Below are positions 17,881-28,626 of a stretch of DNA of 64,000 nucleotides, piece by piece; position 1 is the first letter of the stretch; each line of letters begins with the position of its first letter. A program made the position numbers and the translations under genes. Source of the DNA: Caenorhabditis remanei (Eukaryota > Nematoda > Chromadorea > Rhabditida > Rhabditidae); the NCBI RefSeq assembly GCF_010183535.1, contig NC_071328.1:15314001-15378000 (forward strand), read 5' to 3'. The notes beneath the pieces were generated by a model that made no database searches, had not been told where the DNA came from, and saw only the letters and a program-made list of their open reading frames with translations.

Positions 17881-17950
17881 TTTTAGAAATCTCTTTGAAA
17901 TCTGAAGACGTCAAAGACAATTCTGAAGTTTTCAGACGGCGTCAGGGGGA

Positions 17951-17957
17951 TTTTATA
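17951..17957 (-). promoter_or_regulatory. TATA box of the collagen gene
   Basis: On the minus strand GGGTATAAAATCC lies about 71-77 bases upstream of the collagen ATG, a typical place for a strongly expressed, moult-regulated collagen gene. The call rests on sequence and distance only. Confidence 0.6.
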
Positions 17958-17959
17958 CC

Positions 17960-18600
17960 CCGGTGGAAAAGGGGGGAGGTACCACAAGGACGAATTGAAC
18001 TTGATTGTCGGAAGAGATAACCGATTAAATTATAGAAGGTGACATACAGGTGAGAAGAGAAGAAGCCTGCCCGCCTCCTCTTGTTTAAGCTTATCGCGAT
18101 TGAAAATCGGCAAATTGTTACACTGACAAATAAGAAGTTTCTGAGAAATTTGAATATTCGGGTGTGAGGGTGTTGAAAAGCTGAAAATAAAACAAGAAAA
18201 CTAGTTATCTGCAAAAAACTTTTTAAAACCCCCAAAGAATACCCGTGGTTATGAGTTACGGTATAATGGAAGATGTTAATCTTTATGGTGCATATGTAAA
18301 CGGAGAAAGGACTTTGCCTGGTCCTTCCGTTTAACTACAGAAAACAATGGTTTAACAGTGCACTGCTTTATTAAGGAAGGCGGAGAGAGCTCCAGATGGG
18401 CTGGCTCCCTCCATCCTTCTATGCGATGGAACTGAATAGAAGATGTAATTCTAGTGAGGCGTGGCACCGCGTGCCTTTTCCTCCCTCGTCCCTCTCACTC
18501 ATGTGAGCCCCCGCGTTATGCGCGTGCCACAAGAGTGACGGAGACTCGGGCGATAGAATAAGAAAGGGACCAACGACCAAGAGGCCGAAGACCCTTTCAC
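17960..18600. other. collagen upstream region, no gene seen
   Basis: Unassigned. It contains a small palindrome at 18,300-18,335 (AACGGAGAAAGGAC facing GTCCTTCCGTTT) and GC-rich patches near 18,450-18,600. No convincing coding sequence or RNA gene. Confidence 0.35.
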
Positions 18601-19590
18601 ACATATCACAAAAGTGGGCGGGGCTAGAAAAACAATTTCAATTACAAAAATGTAGCCCTGGTTTTGATCTACAAGATAAAATAAATCAAAAGCAGAAAAA
18701 TTCAAAAATTCGAAAAATTGACCCCAACCGGGATCGAACTTTGGAACCCATTTTCATAGTGGTGCATCTTGACCAAGACCTTCTCTGTCAAACTTTTTTG
18801 TTAAAAATGTGGTTCCCGACATGGAAAATTGAGTTTTGAGTAGTTTTTATCGTGAGAAATAAATATTTTCGGTTATTTTGATATAAAAATCACATTTTGG
18901 AGTTAAAAATGAAAATTGTTCAATTTTTGCGAACTTTCAACTTTAAAAGTGCATATCTCAAAAGTGGGCGGAGCTATAAAAAATTTCTCAATTACAAAAC
19001 TAAAAGTCCAGGTTTGATCTACATTTTGATATAAATATCATGATATCCTGATTTTGTATGACCTCCTGGTAGTCTTGACAAAGTTTTTTTTTGGATTTTT
19101 ACAAAAATGTTCCACAATTTGGATTATTTTTATCAAAATTTTCAATATTCCAACGTTTCAAAGTTAATATAATTCTGTAGATCAAATCCAGACCTCCATT
19201 TTCGAAGTTGACAATTTCCCGGAAGCTCCACCCACTTCTGAGATAATAGCTTTTAAAGTGGGAAATTTGCTAAACTAGTCATTTTGAGCGTCAAAATGTG
19301 ATTTTTACGTCTCGTTAACCGGAAAATTCCATTTTCGACGTTAAAAACTACTGAAGACAAAATTTTCAATGTCGGAAACCACATTTTTAGCACAATCAGA
19401 GTTTGGCCGAGTAGTCGTTGGTCAATGTGCACCACTATGCGAATGGGTACCAGGGTTCGATCCCGCTAGGGGTCAATTTTTTGAATTTTTTGATTTTTTT
19501 GTTTTTGATTTACTATATCTTGTAGATCAAATCTAGTGCTCCATTTTTATAGTTGATAACTTTTCGGTAGCCCCGCCCACTTTTGAGATT
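18600..19590. repeat. hairpin-arm repeats with two tRNA-like module B copies
   Basis: Reversed arms at 18,606-18,675 and 18,950-19,025 flank a reversed tRNA-like B module at 18,717-18,790. Forward arms at 19,173-19,255 and 19,525-19,605 flank a forward B module at 19,403-19,477. Module B shows TGGCCGAGTAGT near its 5' side and GGTTCGATCCC, the two parts of an internal pol III promoter. Confidence 0.7.
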
Positions 19591-19599
19591 GAGATACCC

Positions 19600-20260
19600 T
19601 CCTTTAAAGACAATGGCGTAACATTCTAAAATTATGTTAAAAATTAAATTTTTGATAAAATCTCCGTAGTTTTTTTCCATTCTTATTCTTCCTCACATGC
19701 TTACAATTGACAGTCATTTTACGGTCTTACACACCTTTTTCCGTCATCCGCCGTGTGTGTATATAGCGTAATAAATCCAGTTCTCCTCCCCCTTTCTCTT
19801 ATCTCTGCCGAAAGATCTCAAACGATTAAAGGGCATGCATAGTGGAAAAAAAGGTGGACAAGGGGGGGATTGAGAAATAAAAAAATAGTGGAGAGGGATA
19901 TGGTTGTTGATCAAATTATCACTTTCTTCTTCTTCTTCTTCATGTTGTGATAAGCCTGTCTTAAAAACCAGCTGATTCTATTATTTTAACACTGTGTTTT
20001 GTGATTGATCAAGAACTTCCCATCTATATAAAAAATAGGGGCAAGAATATAATTAAGAAAAAAATAAATATTTAAATTGTTGAAAATAAATTTGTAAAAT
20101 AGCGAGAAATACGCAAAAAAGTTATTTTGAAAAATCGCTGCAGGAATCTGGCGCGCCTCCAGCGCAAAAGTGTTCTGGCATGCCTGTAGCACTAGAATGC
20201 TCATCTATAACAGTTATGGGTGCCTACGACGCTTGAATCGTCTGGGGCGCCCTCGGCGCA
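19600..20260. other. unassigned AT-rich spacer
   Basis: No gene found. It holds TTCTTCTTCTTC near 19,927, a TATATAGCGTAATAAA phrase near 19,763 and degenerate minisatellite-like words (GGCGCGCCTCC, GGCATGCCTGTAG) from 20,150. Confidence 0.3.
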
Positions 20261-20269
20261 AAATTAGTT

Positions 20270-20470
20270 GATGGAGAGGGAGGAGAGGATCTTGTTGATA
20301 CAGCTATCTTTAAAAGCGCATATTCTAAAAGTGGGCGGAGCTAACAAAAAAGTGTTAATTACAAAATTATATATCAAACCTAGCTCTACGTTTTTGTAGT
20401 TGACAACTTTTTGATAGCACCGCCCACTTTTGGGATATGCGCCTTTAAATATGCCTGCGGCGCTAAAGTC
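20270..20470. repeat. hairpin element arms with minisatellite remnants
   Basis: A reversed arm (about 20,290-20,380) and a forward arm (20,385-20,455) of the CGCCCACTTTT family lie back to back and continue into two degenerate minisatellite units. Confidence 0.55.
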
Positions 20471-20681
20471 TGGCGCGCCTCCGGCAAAATTATTGAAGAC
20501 AAAAAAGATGATACACACCGGTCTTCACCGTTGACTCCTCCCCTTCTGAAACAAAAATTATAGGAAAAATACAAGAAGTAAGGTTATTATTATTACTGGT
20601 TTATCATTAAAGTTAGGAAAATTGAAAAAAACGAAAAAAATGAAAAAACAAAAAAATTGATAGCAAAAAAAACAAAACATT

Positions 20682-21476
20682 TTAAAGGGACTCCTGAATC
20701 TTGCGCTTCCACTCATCAACTAGACTCGACTGCTTCTTGATTTCTTCTGGTGAGAAGACTTTGATCTTCTTCGGCTTGCTCTCATCAACGTACATCTCGA
20801 AGGCGTCTTCATTTTCCAGTAGGTGTTTCTTGGCGACTTGTACTCCTGCAGTTGGAGCATTGACGACTCCAACGTTGAAGGCGAATGACGGTTTTTCGGC
20901 AGTGAGTGATGGCGAGGCGGGTCCGGACGTTGGTGGTGTGAGGAAGGAGGGTGGTGGAATTGAGGTGTCAATAGTAAGTGGGAGGGACGAAGATGCATTG
21001 GCAGAAGGTTCCAATTGATCCTTGGGGAGTGGAGCAGGTATCCTGGCAGTCTTCGATGGGTGGATCGGATAGTTCCGAATAGAGATTGAGGAAGGAGTGA
21101 TGAGTTTCAACGTCACCATTTGATTCTTCTTCTCATCTTTATCGGAAATATCCTTCTTGATGAGTCGAGCAGGTGTCTCCGATGTCTTCGGCGGAACCAC
21201 TTCATCGTTGTTTCCAAAACACTTCCAGAAGTTTTCCTCATCATCTTCTGATAGCCATGGGAGCAGCACGTTGTTGACAACGCTACGGTGTTTCTTGTTG
21301 ACGATCATTGAGAACCTATCGGCATCCATGAAGACGTCAAGAGAAATAGCTCGTTTTTCGTCTTTAGCAAAGTTGACGGGAGCGGAACGGGGGTTCGGAT
21401 GGAAGGAATGGAAGGAGCAAATGGATGGTGGGCAGAGGGCAACGGAGGTGACGGATTGGGCGGATGGAACAACCAT
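20682..21476 (-). CDS. nematode paralogue family, copy 3 (264 aa), unrecognised
   Basis: Single-exon minus-strand member. Order from the N-terminus: CSFHSFHPNPRSAPVNFAKD, then AISLDVFMDADRFSMIVNKK, NFWKCFGNNDE, a charged linker with ISDKDEKKNQMVTLK, TPSSISIRNYPIHPSKTARI, LTIDTSIPPPSFLTPPTSG and a C-terminal KKIKVFSPEEIKKQSSLVDE. Same length as copy 2. The opening differs (MVVPSAQSVTSVALCPP), so the first 25 residues are poorly conserved. The 3' flank carries the family signal TTATCATTAAAG/GGTTATTATTATTAC (plus-strand view). Function unknown. Confidence 0.77.
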   Translation of the reverse strand: MVVPSAQSVTSVALCPPSICSFHSFHPNPRSAPVNFAKDEKRAISLDVFMDADRFSMIVNKKHRSVVNNVLLPWLSEDDEENFWKCFGNNDEVVPPKTSETPARLIKKDISDKDEKKNQMVTLKLITPSSISIRNYPIHPSKTARIPAPLPKDQLEPSANASSSLPLTIDTSIPPPSFLTPPTSGPASPSLTAEKPSFAFNVGVVNAPTAGVQVAKKHLLENEDAFEMYVDESKPKKIKVFSPEEIKKQSSLVDEWKRKIQESL

Positions 21477-21960
21477 ATTGATGACGAAGGAGTAGGAGTT
21501 AAGTTCTAAAAATGGAGAAGTAAGTCAGGGGTAGAAGGGTTCTAGAGGGCGAGGAAAACGAGGAGAGAAAAAAGGAGTCACCATCCGGTAGGATGCAAAA
21601 TGACTATAATGAGAGTATAAGAACGGATCAGGACAGATTGACCCAAACCGCGAATATCTGCGTATTTGTGGGCGGAGTCTGTACCTATGGGAAGATTCCC
21701 ATAAAAACCATCTTCACATTGGGAAAAAGTGAGGTTCCAAGTTGGGGAGATAAGAGATAGTGTGAGTGAAAAAGGACCTGACAGGGTACTGTAAGAAATC
21801 CATTGCTCACTGTCATCTGACCTGATTTACGACTTATAACAAAAGATATCGACCTCGGTAAGACTTTAGGCTAAGTAAGGTTCCCCGTTGGGAGACAAAC
21901 AGCTAGTGCGAGTGCCAAGTGTGACTGGCATGTTACTGTAACCTAATTTTTGCTATCAAA
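21477..21960 (-). promoter_or_regulatory. conserved promoter/5' UTR block, copy 4, with extra repeat arm
   Basis: The plus strand shows GAGTCACCATCCGGTAGG (21,577), TTTGTGGGCGGAGTCTGTA (21,665) and CCATCTTCACATTGGGAA, the reverse complements of the block in copies 1-3. Further upstream, two stretches resembling the fold-back arm (about 21,731-21,840 and 21,880-21,945) lie in tandem. Confidence 0.55.
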
Positions 21961-21989
21961 ACGATGACACAGTGTCAGATTTGGTTCAA

Positions 21990-22530
21990 AAGTCACAAAT
22001 CTTATATTTTCCGGTAGATCTAACTCAGATCTTCATTTTTGTAGTTAACGGTTTTTCTGTAGCTCCGCCCACTTTTGAGATATGCGCCTTTAAATAATGC
22101 TGCGGGGCTAGAATACGTGTTCTGGCATGCCTGTGGCCCTAGAATGCTAATCTATAACAGTTTTAGGTGCCTGCGGCGCTAGAATTGTTATTAAAATCGT
22201 CTGGGGCGCCTTCGGCGCAAAAACGGTTGGTGGGGAGAAAGGAGAAGTTCTTGTATAAACAGCTATCTTTAAAGACGTATATCTAAAATGGGGGCAGAGC
22301 AAACAAAAAACAAGCAATTAAAAAATTGTTGACCTAATCCAGATCTTGATTATTAAAGTTGAAAGTTTTTCTTTAGCTCCGCCCACTTTTGAAATAAGCA
22401 CCTTTCAAGATAGCGCGTGCGCTCTCCACGTCTCCCAAAGCTACCAACTTTGAAGGCGCATATCTTAAAAGTGGGCGGAGCTATCTTAAAGTTGTCAATT
22501 GAAAAAATGGAGAGCATGTCTTGATCTATA
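21990..22530. repeat. hairpin arms enclosing degenerate minisatellite
   Basis: A forward arm at 22,015-22,092, degenerate 27-bp-type units (22,098-22,215), a reversed arm near 22,265-22,330, then a second pair at 22,330-22,405 (forward) and 22,455-22,530 (reversed). Confidence 0.6.
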
Positions 22531-22559
22531 TAACAGTATAAAATTTGAGCAAATTGACT

Positions 22560-23500
22560 CAGCCCAAAAAAAGGGGCAGGTAGGCTTTCAAAGTTGGAGA
22601 ATTTTTGGTCAGTGTAATTTGTCATTGTGACTATACAACAAAGTAAATATCGTATGAAAAACTTAAAGCTAACACAATTTTTCAAAATTTGTATCAAAAC
22701 CCCCATTGAAATCTAATCCTAGCGTTTTTCTCCTACTCCACCTACTTTCTGATCCCGGATTCGGCATTTCCCATACTTTTAATTGTTGATTTCGTCCCTA
22801 AATCTTATGAATACTCAATAAGACCCGTCGATCGATCGATCAAAATCAATTCTCAGACAGGTGTGACCTGGCAATTAATAATAACATAGGAGAAAATGTC
22901 TACCAGTGTTCTTTTCTACCGCTGAGGTCATCACCTGTCACTTATCTCCATGAGAAATCAATACGAGTCAGACAATTAGGAGAGGTACATCCAATTCTCA
23001 TACAGCTGGTTCTCCCAGTCTTCCTGTTTCATTTTTACCTGTTGGTGAGTTGTCTTTTTCTATCTAATGTAGCCTTAGAAATGAAGTTACTGTATTTCAA
23101 GAGAAAAACCATCAGAAGCACCCAGAAACTTACGGTTCTTAAATTAGGTCTAACTCTTTCAAATGATCATCTTCTTCTTATTACGAAAATCAAAAAACTC
23201 CTTTTTTTTACTCTCACAATGTTCTGGCGTTGAGATAACCTTCTTTGGAGACTGTGAGACCGTGAATGTATAAAAATTGTTGCAGATTACCATTCTAGCA
23301 AGGGTAACAGTAGCCATTCTGGTTCTAATATTAAGTTTTATAGATTTCAAATTGACAAAAATTGACAAGTTATTACATGTGCCTTAAAAAAACTTATTTG
23401 CGACTTTTTTCAACTTTTTTTAAAAAAGGTTGAAGTTTCAAAACGGTGCTATAGTATTATATTTAGTTGAACCATCAAAATTTTTATACACACTTTTCAT
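22560..23500. other. non-repetitive intergenic stretch
   Basis: The least repetitive part of the intergenic region. It includes GATCGATCGATC (22,831), GGTGTGACCTGG, and CACCTGTCACTTATCTCC (22,934-22,951), an E-box beside a GATA-type site. No open frame is convincing. It could be regulatory for a neighbour, but that is a guess. Confidence 0.3.
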
Positions 23501-23509
23501 GTAAATCAA

Positions 23510-24085
23510 ATTAAACGCTACATTCTTGCAGTTGACAACTTTTTGATAGCCCAGCCCACTTTTGAGATTTGCGCCTTTAAAGATAGACACACTGACCAAA
23601 AATGGTCAGTATATAAGTATTGGTTCTAGTTTTACAGCCTGTCAGGGCTTACGTTTTAATTTTAAGCATTTTGAATTTAGATTAACAACTTTCTGATAGC
23701 CCCGCCCACTTCCGAGTTATGCGCCTTTAAAGTTGGAAATTTGCAAAAATTGAAGGAAAACTGTCATTTCTTACGCCAAAATGTGATTTTTGCATAACAA
23801 TAACCGGAAATATCTTTTTCTGACGTCGAAAACTATTCAAAACCTCATTTTTCGTGCTGGAAACCACATTTTTAGCAAAAATCAAGTTTGGACAAAAAGG
23901 CTTTGGTCAAGGTGGAACACTATGAGAATGGGTACCAGGGTTCGATCCCGCCTGAGGTCAATTTTTTGTATTTCCCTTATTTTTTCTTTTTAATTAATTT
24001 TATCTTGTAGATCAGAACTTGGGAAGCATTTTTGTAGTTGACAACTTTCTGATAGCTCCGCCCACGTTTTAGATATGCGTCTTTA
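23510..24085. repeat. hairpin arms with tRNA-like module B
   Basis: Forward arms at 23,505-23,585, 23,680-23,735 and 24,005-24,085. A forward B module lies at 23,888-23,962 (GGTACCAGGGTTCGATCCCG) and is followed by a T run. Confidence 0.65.
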
Positions 24086-24119
24086 GGCAAGATCTAGGCT
24101 TCAACTATACAGTAAATTT

Positions 24120-24271
24120 GAATTTAGAGCGTTCGGACAGATTAGGAAACAGTGCAATCATCCCACCATCTCCAATTTGTTATTTTTTGTAAATACCACC
24201 GGACAACAACTTTTTTCCCCATTCTCCTCTCGATTCTATGTTCCCCCATTTCGATTTTATCACCCTCTTCA

Positions 24272-24316
<45 letters not shown>

Positions 24317-24650
24317 ATCCGATTTCTCTCTTCCGTACAACCGACTGGCACACACATAGTATTTGAAAGAGGAGGGGGGGACGGGATCTGCTGGTGGCTG
24401 GGCTAGAGGGGGGGATTCATTCGCATTGTAACAAGAAGAGTTGACTGATGGCAGCTGACGATGAGCCGTGTCGACGCGGGATCCCGCGAGCTCCATCACA
24501 TTCACCTACTCCTCTTTTTCTTTTCTTCCCGCCATTAGAGAGAGCGGAGGGCAGAGAACAACATTATGATTTTGTGTGCTGCTTCTTGTCAATTTGCAAC
24601 CCTTCTCAAATTATATTAGCACTTTGTCATTCTCTAGTTTCAGAATTATG
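24120..24650. other. pyrimidine-rich spacer with 44-base poly-C tract
   Basis: Bases 24,273-24,316 are an unbroken run of 44 C. Flanks are TC/CA-rich, then GA-rich, then a short mixed stretch with CAGCTGACGATGAGCCG. No gene found; open frames through the run (poly-Pro, poly-Gly) are artefacts. Confidence 0.8.
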
Positions 24651-25270
24651 ATTTTCTCCCATTTTTCAAGCGAAATCCCCAATTTTTTGGTCCAAAAATA
24701 AACATTTTTGATCTAAAATCTTTTTGGAAGCAGTCGAGGAGTAAAAATCGTGATTCTAGAGTAATTTTTATCTAAAATCATAATTTTTGACGTTTTCCAA
24801 GCGAAATCCCCAATTTTTGTGGTTAAGGGTTAAAAAAGGGGTTTCAGAGTCTTTTTGGCATAAAAATTGGTATTTTTATCTCAATTTTCACGTGATAACC
24901 TTATTTTTTCGCTATAAAAACGTCAGAAGACAGATTTTTGTGATGGTTTAACATTTTTACGCCTAAAACTGATTTTTGAAACGCTCCTGAGCTTAAAATT
25001 GTGATTTTCTGATATTTTTCGGGTGAAAATACACATTTTTTCACCTGACAGCTATAATAACTGTATGGAAGCAGTTAAGGAGTAATATGTGTGATTCCAG
25101 AGTGATTTTTATCTCAGAATCATAATTGTTTGTCGATTTTTGAGGGAAGTCCCCAATTTTTTTGATTCAGAACATGTTTCATGCTAAAACATTGATTTGA
25201 AACGACTTTAAGGGTTTTTTTCAATTTTTTACGGGAAAACCTTTTGCTATAAAGACCAGCACTAAAAATA
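24650..25270. repeat. diverged duplicated AT-rich block
   Basis: Words such as AAGCGAAATCCCCAATTTT, GGAGTAAAAATCGTGATTC and ATTTTTATCTAAAATCATAA occur near 24,670-24,810 and again, diverged, near 25,070-25,160, suggesting an old tandem duplication. No gene seen. Confidence 0.45.
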
Positions 25271-25394
25271 GTCAATTTTTAATTTTTAAACACCGTCAAA
25301 CCAACAATTTCCTTTCTTAATTGTATATTTTTCACGAAAATCTGTCTTCTGACTTCTCTGCGTCTCTCCCCATGTCTCTCCTCTCTTACCGCTC

Positions 25395-25835
25395 GACTAT
25401 CTTCTTTAAAGGCGCATATCTCGAAAGTGGGCGGAGCTATCAAAAAACTGTCAACTGAAAAAATGTAGCCATAGTTTTGAACTACAAGACTACATAAATT
25501 AAAAACAGAAAACTCAAAAATTAAAATAAAATTGACCACAAGCGCAATCGAACCCTGGTACCCATTATCATAGTTGTCCACCTTGACCAAGACCTTCTTG
25601 GCCTAGTTTTTGCTAAAAATGTGGTTTACGACATGGAAAATTAAGTTTTGAATCGTTTTTTTCACGTCAGAAATAAAATTTTCCGATTAATTTGATGTAA
25701 AAATCACATTTTGGCATTAGAAATGACTAATTTAGGCAATTTGCAACTTTAAAGGCGCATATCTCAAAAGTGGGCGGAGCTAGTAAAAAGTTGTCAATTG
25801 AAAAAATGTAGTCCTGGTTTTGATCTACAAGATTG
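25395..25835. repeat. reversed hairpin arms with tRNA-like module B
   Basis: Reversed arms at 25,405-25,487 and 25,752-25,830 flank a reversed B module at 25,530-25,606. This is the same layout as at 18,600, in the same orientation. Confidence 0.65.
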
Positions 25836-25839
25836 TACA

Positions 25840-25845
25840 TTTATT
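25840..25845 (-). promoter_or_regulatory. poly(A) signal of the small minus-strand gene
   Basis: AATAAA on the minus strand, 35-40 bases after the TGA stop at 25,880. This supports a genuine 3' terminal exon. Confidence 0.6.
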
Positions 25846-25879
25846 TTTAATGAAAATTCTTCATTCCTCTGCCTCCGCC

Positions 25880-27041
25880 TCAATACATAGTAATATCAAA
25901 AGCGTATTCCGAGTTCACTTCCCGCATCTCCCCGTTTCCCTTCTCATTCTTCTCCAACAAAAACTGCGATGAGCTCTTCATCAACTCGTTGAGTATCGAT
26001 TGATCCGTTGGTTGCTCAAAATCCGATAAATGATCCATCCAATCCGATAGAATACTCCCATTCGAGTCATCGTTCACACATCGTGTGTAGATTTGGCTCG
26101 ATTCGGTGTCACTTGATTTTTGGTTTTGATCGGTTGAGGAGGGTGAAGTCTGAAACAAATAAAATTGTAAGAAATGAATAGATCAAACCTAGGGCTACAT
26201 TTTTGTAGTTGACATTTTTTTGATAGCTCCGCCCACTGTTGAGATATGCGCCTTTAAAGATGCCTGCGGCGCTAGAGTCCATAATCTGGCGCGCCTCCGG
26301 CGCAAAACTGTTTTGGTATGCCTGCGGCGCTAGAATGTTAATTTATAAGTGTTTGGGGGTGAATGCGGCGCTAGAATCGTTATTTAAAATCGTCGGGGTC
26401 GCCTTCGGTGCAAAAATGTGGTGAGGATCTTGTTGAAAAAGCTATTTTTAAAGACGCATATCTCAAAAGTGGGCGGAGCCAGAGGAAAACTGTCAATTAC
26501 AAAGTTGTAGATCAAAACTAGGGCTATATTTTTGTAGTTAACGGTTTTTTTTTACTCCGCCCACTTTCGAGATATCCGTCTTTACAGATTGAAATTCCAA
26601 AATTAGTCATTTTTAACGTAAAAATGTGATTTTTACATCAAAATAACCGGAAAATTCCATTTCTGGAGTTAAAAATTATTCAAAATCAGATTTTTCATGT
26701 CGGAAACCCCATTTCAGCAAAAGCCATTTTGGCCGAGTAGTTGTTGGTCAAGGTGCACCACTATGAGAATGGGTACCAGGGTTCGATCCCGCTTGGGGTC
26801 AATTTTTTGAATCTTGCGTTTTTTTTTGTTTTTGGTTTATTTAATCTTGTAGATCAAAACGAGGGCAACATTTTTGTAGTTAAACATTTTTCTATAGCCC
26901 CGCCCACTTTTGAGTTATGCGCCTTTAAAGACAAACGAGAGAGTGAGGAGACGCAGAGAAGCTAGACTATCTAACTTCTCTGCGTCTCTCTCTCTCCACC
27001 TTTCTACTTACTGCTTGATTATCTCTTTCAGATAGTTCCAT
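25880..27041 (-). CDS. small two-exon gene, head-to-head with dys-1, unrecognised
   Basis: Exon 1 is 27,041-27,012 (ten codons, MELSERDNQA) and ends at a perfect GTAAGT donor. Exon 2 is 26,149-25,880 after a TTATTTGTTTCAG acceptor. Phases agree and the product has 99 residues. It is Ser/Asp/Gln-rich at first (SPSSTDQNQKSSDTESSQIY), then has an amphipathic helix-like part, ILSDWMDHLSDFEQPTDQSI and LNELMKSSSQFLLEKNE. No signal peptide or membrane segment. The 862-bp intron is almost entirely repeats. I do not recognise the protein. Its start codon lies 209 bp from that of dys-1, so the two may share a promoter. Confidence 0.6.
26179..26519. repeat. hairpin element loaded with 27-bp minisatellite
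   Basis: Forward arm 26,179-26,260, degenerate minisatellite units 26,261-26,415 (GCCTGCGGCGCTAGA), reversed arm 26,450-26,519. A clear example of arm, minisatellite, inverted arm. Confidence 0.7.
26520..26940. repeat. forward arms with tRNA-like module B
   Basis: Arms at 26,515-26,585 and 26,850-26,935 flank the B module at 26,729-26,803 (GGCCGAGTAGTTGTTGG to GGTTCGATCCCGC, then T run). Confidence 0.7.
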
Positions 27042-27250
27042 ATTTGTCGTTGACGGTTTTTGAGAAATAACTTTTTTTCCGAAATTTTTTTTTCTGAAAT
27101 TTTCACGTAAAAATTTTTATTCTTTAAATCACGTCAAAATTTTGAAATTTAATTAATTAATTTTTTTTGTTTCCAGATGCCAATTGGTGTATAGAATAGC
27201 TGAAATCTACCGAAAACGAACGACCAAATCGAACCTAAAAACACCAAAAT
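27042..27250. promoter_or_regulatory. putative bidirectional promoter and dys-1 5' UTR
   Basis: 209 bases separate two divergent ATGs. On the plus strand TTTGTTTCCAG ends at 27,176, a candidate SL trans-splice site or 5' UTR intron end for dys-1. A five-codon upstream ORF (ATG at 27,177, stop TAG) begins directly after it. The rest is T-rich. Confidence 0.5.
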
Positions 27251-28626
27251 ATGTTATTCTCAGGCGCCTCGACTGCAAAACCGAAGAAGGACGAGAAGAA
27301 GGATAAGAAGAGTGATCGGGGTGAGAAAATAGGCGGTTTTTGGGTTAAAAATATAAAAAGAGACTAAAAAAGACAAAAAAATCAAAAATTTTGATTGAGA
27401 ACAGTCGAATATCCGTTGAAAATCGCAAAAATTTAAAAAAAAAACTCGAAAAAACTTTTTTTAAGTTGATGGCCTAGAAAACCCAAAAACTGAAAAAGTT
27501 AGGCCACGGACCTATTTTTGATTCTAGAACACCTGAGATGTCTGAAATAGTTTTCAGAATTCAAAAATACTTGATTTGAGCCAAGTTATAACGTTTTGAA
27601 GTTGATGGCCTAGAAACCCAAATTTGGGTTTCTAGGCCACTGAATTTAAAGCGTCATAACTTGCCTTAAACTCGTTGGTTCTGAGTTTAAAAAAATGCAT
27701 TTCACTGAAAAAATCCTCAGAATTCAAATATAGGTCCATGGCCTAACTTTTCCAGTTTTTGGATTTCTAGGCCACCAACTTCAAACCGTCATAACTTGGT
27801 TCAATTTGGGTTTCTTTGATTCACGTGCATTTTTGATTTTAGACCACCCGATTGTCTGAAACAGTTTTCAGAATTCAAAAATAACGATTTTAAGCGAAGT
27901 TATGACGATTTGAAGTTGGTGGCCTAGAAACTCAAATTTTGAAAAAGTTAGGCCACGGAGCCATTTTTGAATTTTGACGATTTGCTGAACAAAATGCAGT
28001 TTTCAAAACTTAAAAATACCCATTTCAAGCCAAGATATCACGATTTGAAGTTGGTGGCCTAGAAAACCAAAATTGGGAAAGTTGGGCCACGGATCTATTT
28101 TTCGATTTCTGAGGTTTTTGTGAGTGAAATGCAGTTTTCAAAATTCAAAAAAACCCGAATCGAGGCAAGTAATGACGCTTTGAAGTTGATGGCCTAGAAT
28201 CCCCAGCTTTTTATTTACTAGGATACCAAATTTAGGTTCATTTAAAAGCTCTGGACCAGCTGAATCCAAAAATCTCATTAAAAATTCAAATTTCCCGCAA
28301 TTCCAGAAGAAAAATACGAACTACAAGAGCAAGTGTTCATCCGATGGGCGAACCACCTGCTCGGCACCGACCGTCTCACGGATTACAAAAGTCTTCAAGA
28401 TGGATCCAACGCGATCTTCGTCTATCAAGCAATCATCGGTCAAACGATGGCCGTCCTTGGGAATCCTTCAGACGACTGGCCGAATATTCTACAGTATGTC
28501 GGCGACTCGAAGACGAATCCACAGGAAGTGATGGACGGAAATCAGAAGGCGGTGTTGTCGGCGTGGTGGCAATTGGTACAATTCTTCTGGAAGAATCATG
28601 CACCTCTACAGTTGAGAGAGGAGAAG
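27251..28626 (+). CDS. dys-1: dys-1 exons 1-2: N-terminus and first CH domain
   Basis: Exon 1 (23 codons and one base) is a Lys-rich leader. Exon 2 (320 bp) carries calponin-homology domain 1, residues about 25-130: QEQVFIRWANHLLG, then DYKSLQDGSNAIFVYQAIIG and AVLSAWWQLVQFFWKNHAP. Together with CH2 it forms the actin-binding domain. The family's usual xFTxW.N start is here VFIRWAN, and CH1 looks diverged relative to vertebrate dystrophin, as in C. elegans. Confidence 0.93.

Noticed and set aside
24152..24505. Poly-Pro and poly-Gly open frames
   Set aside because: They arise only from the poly-C run.
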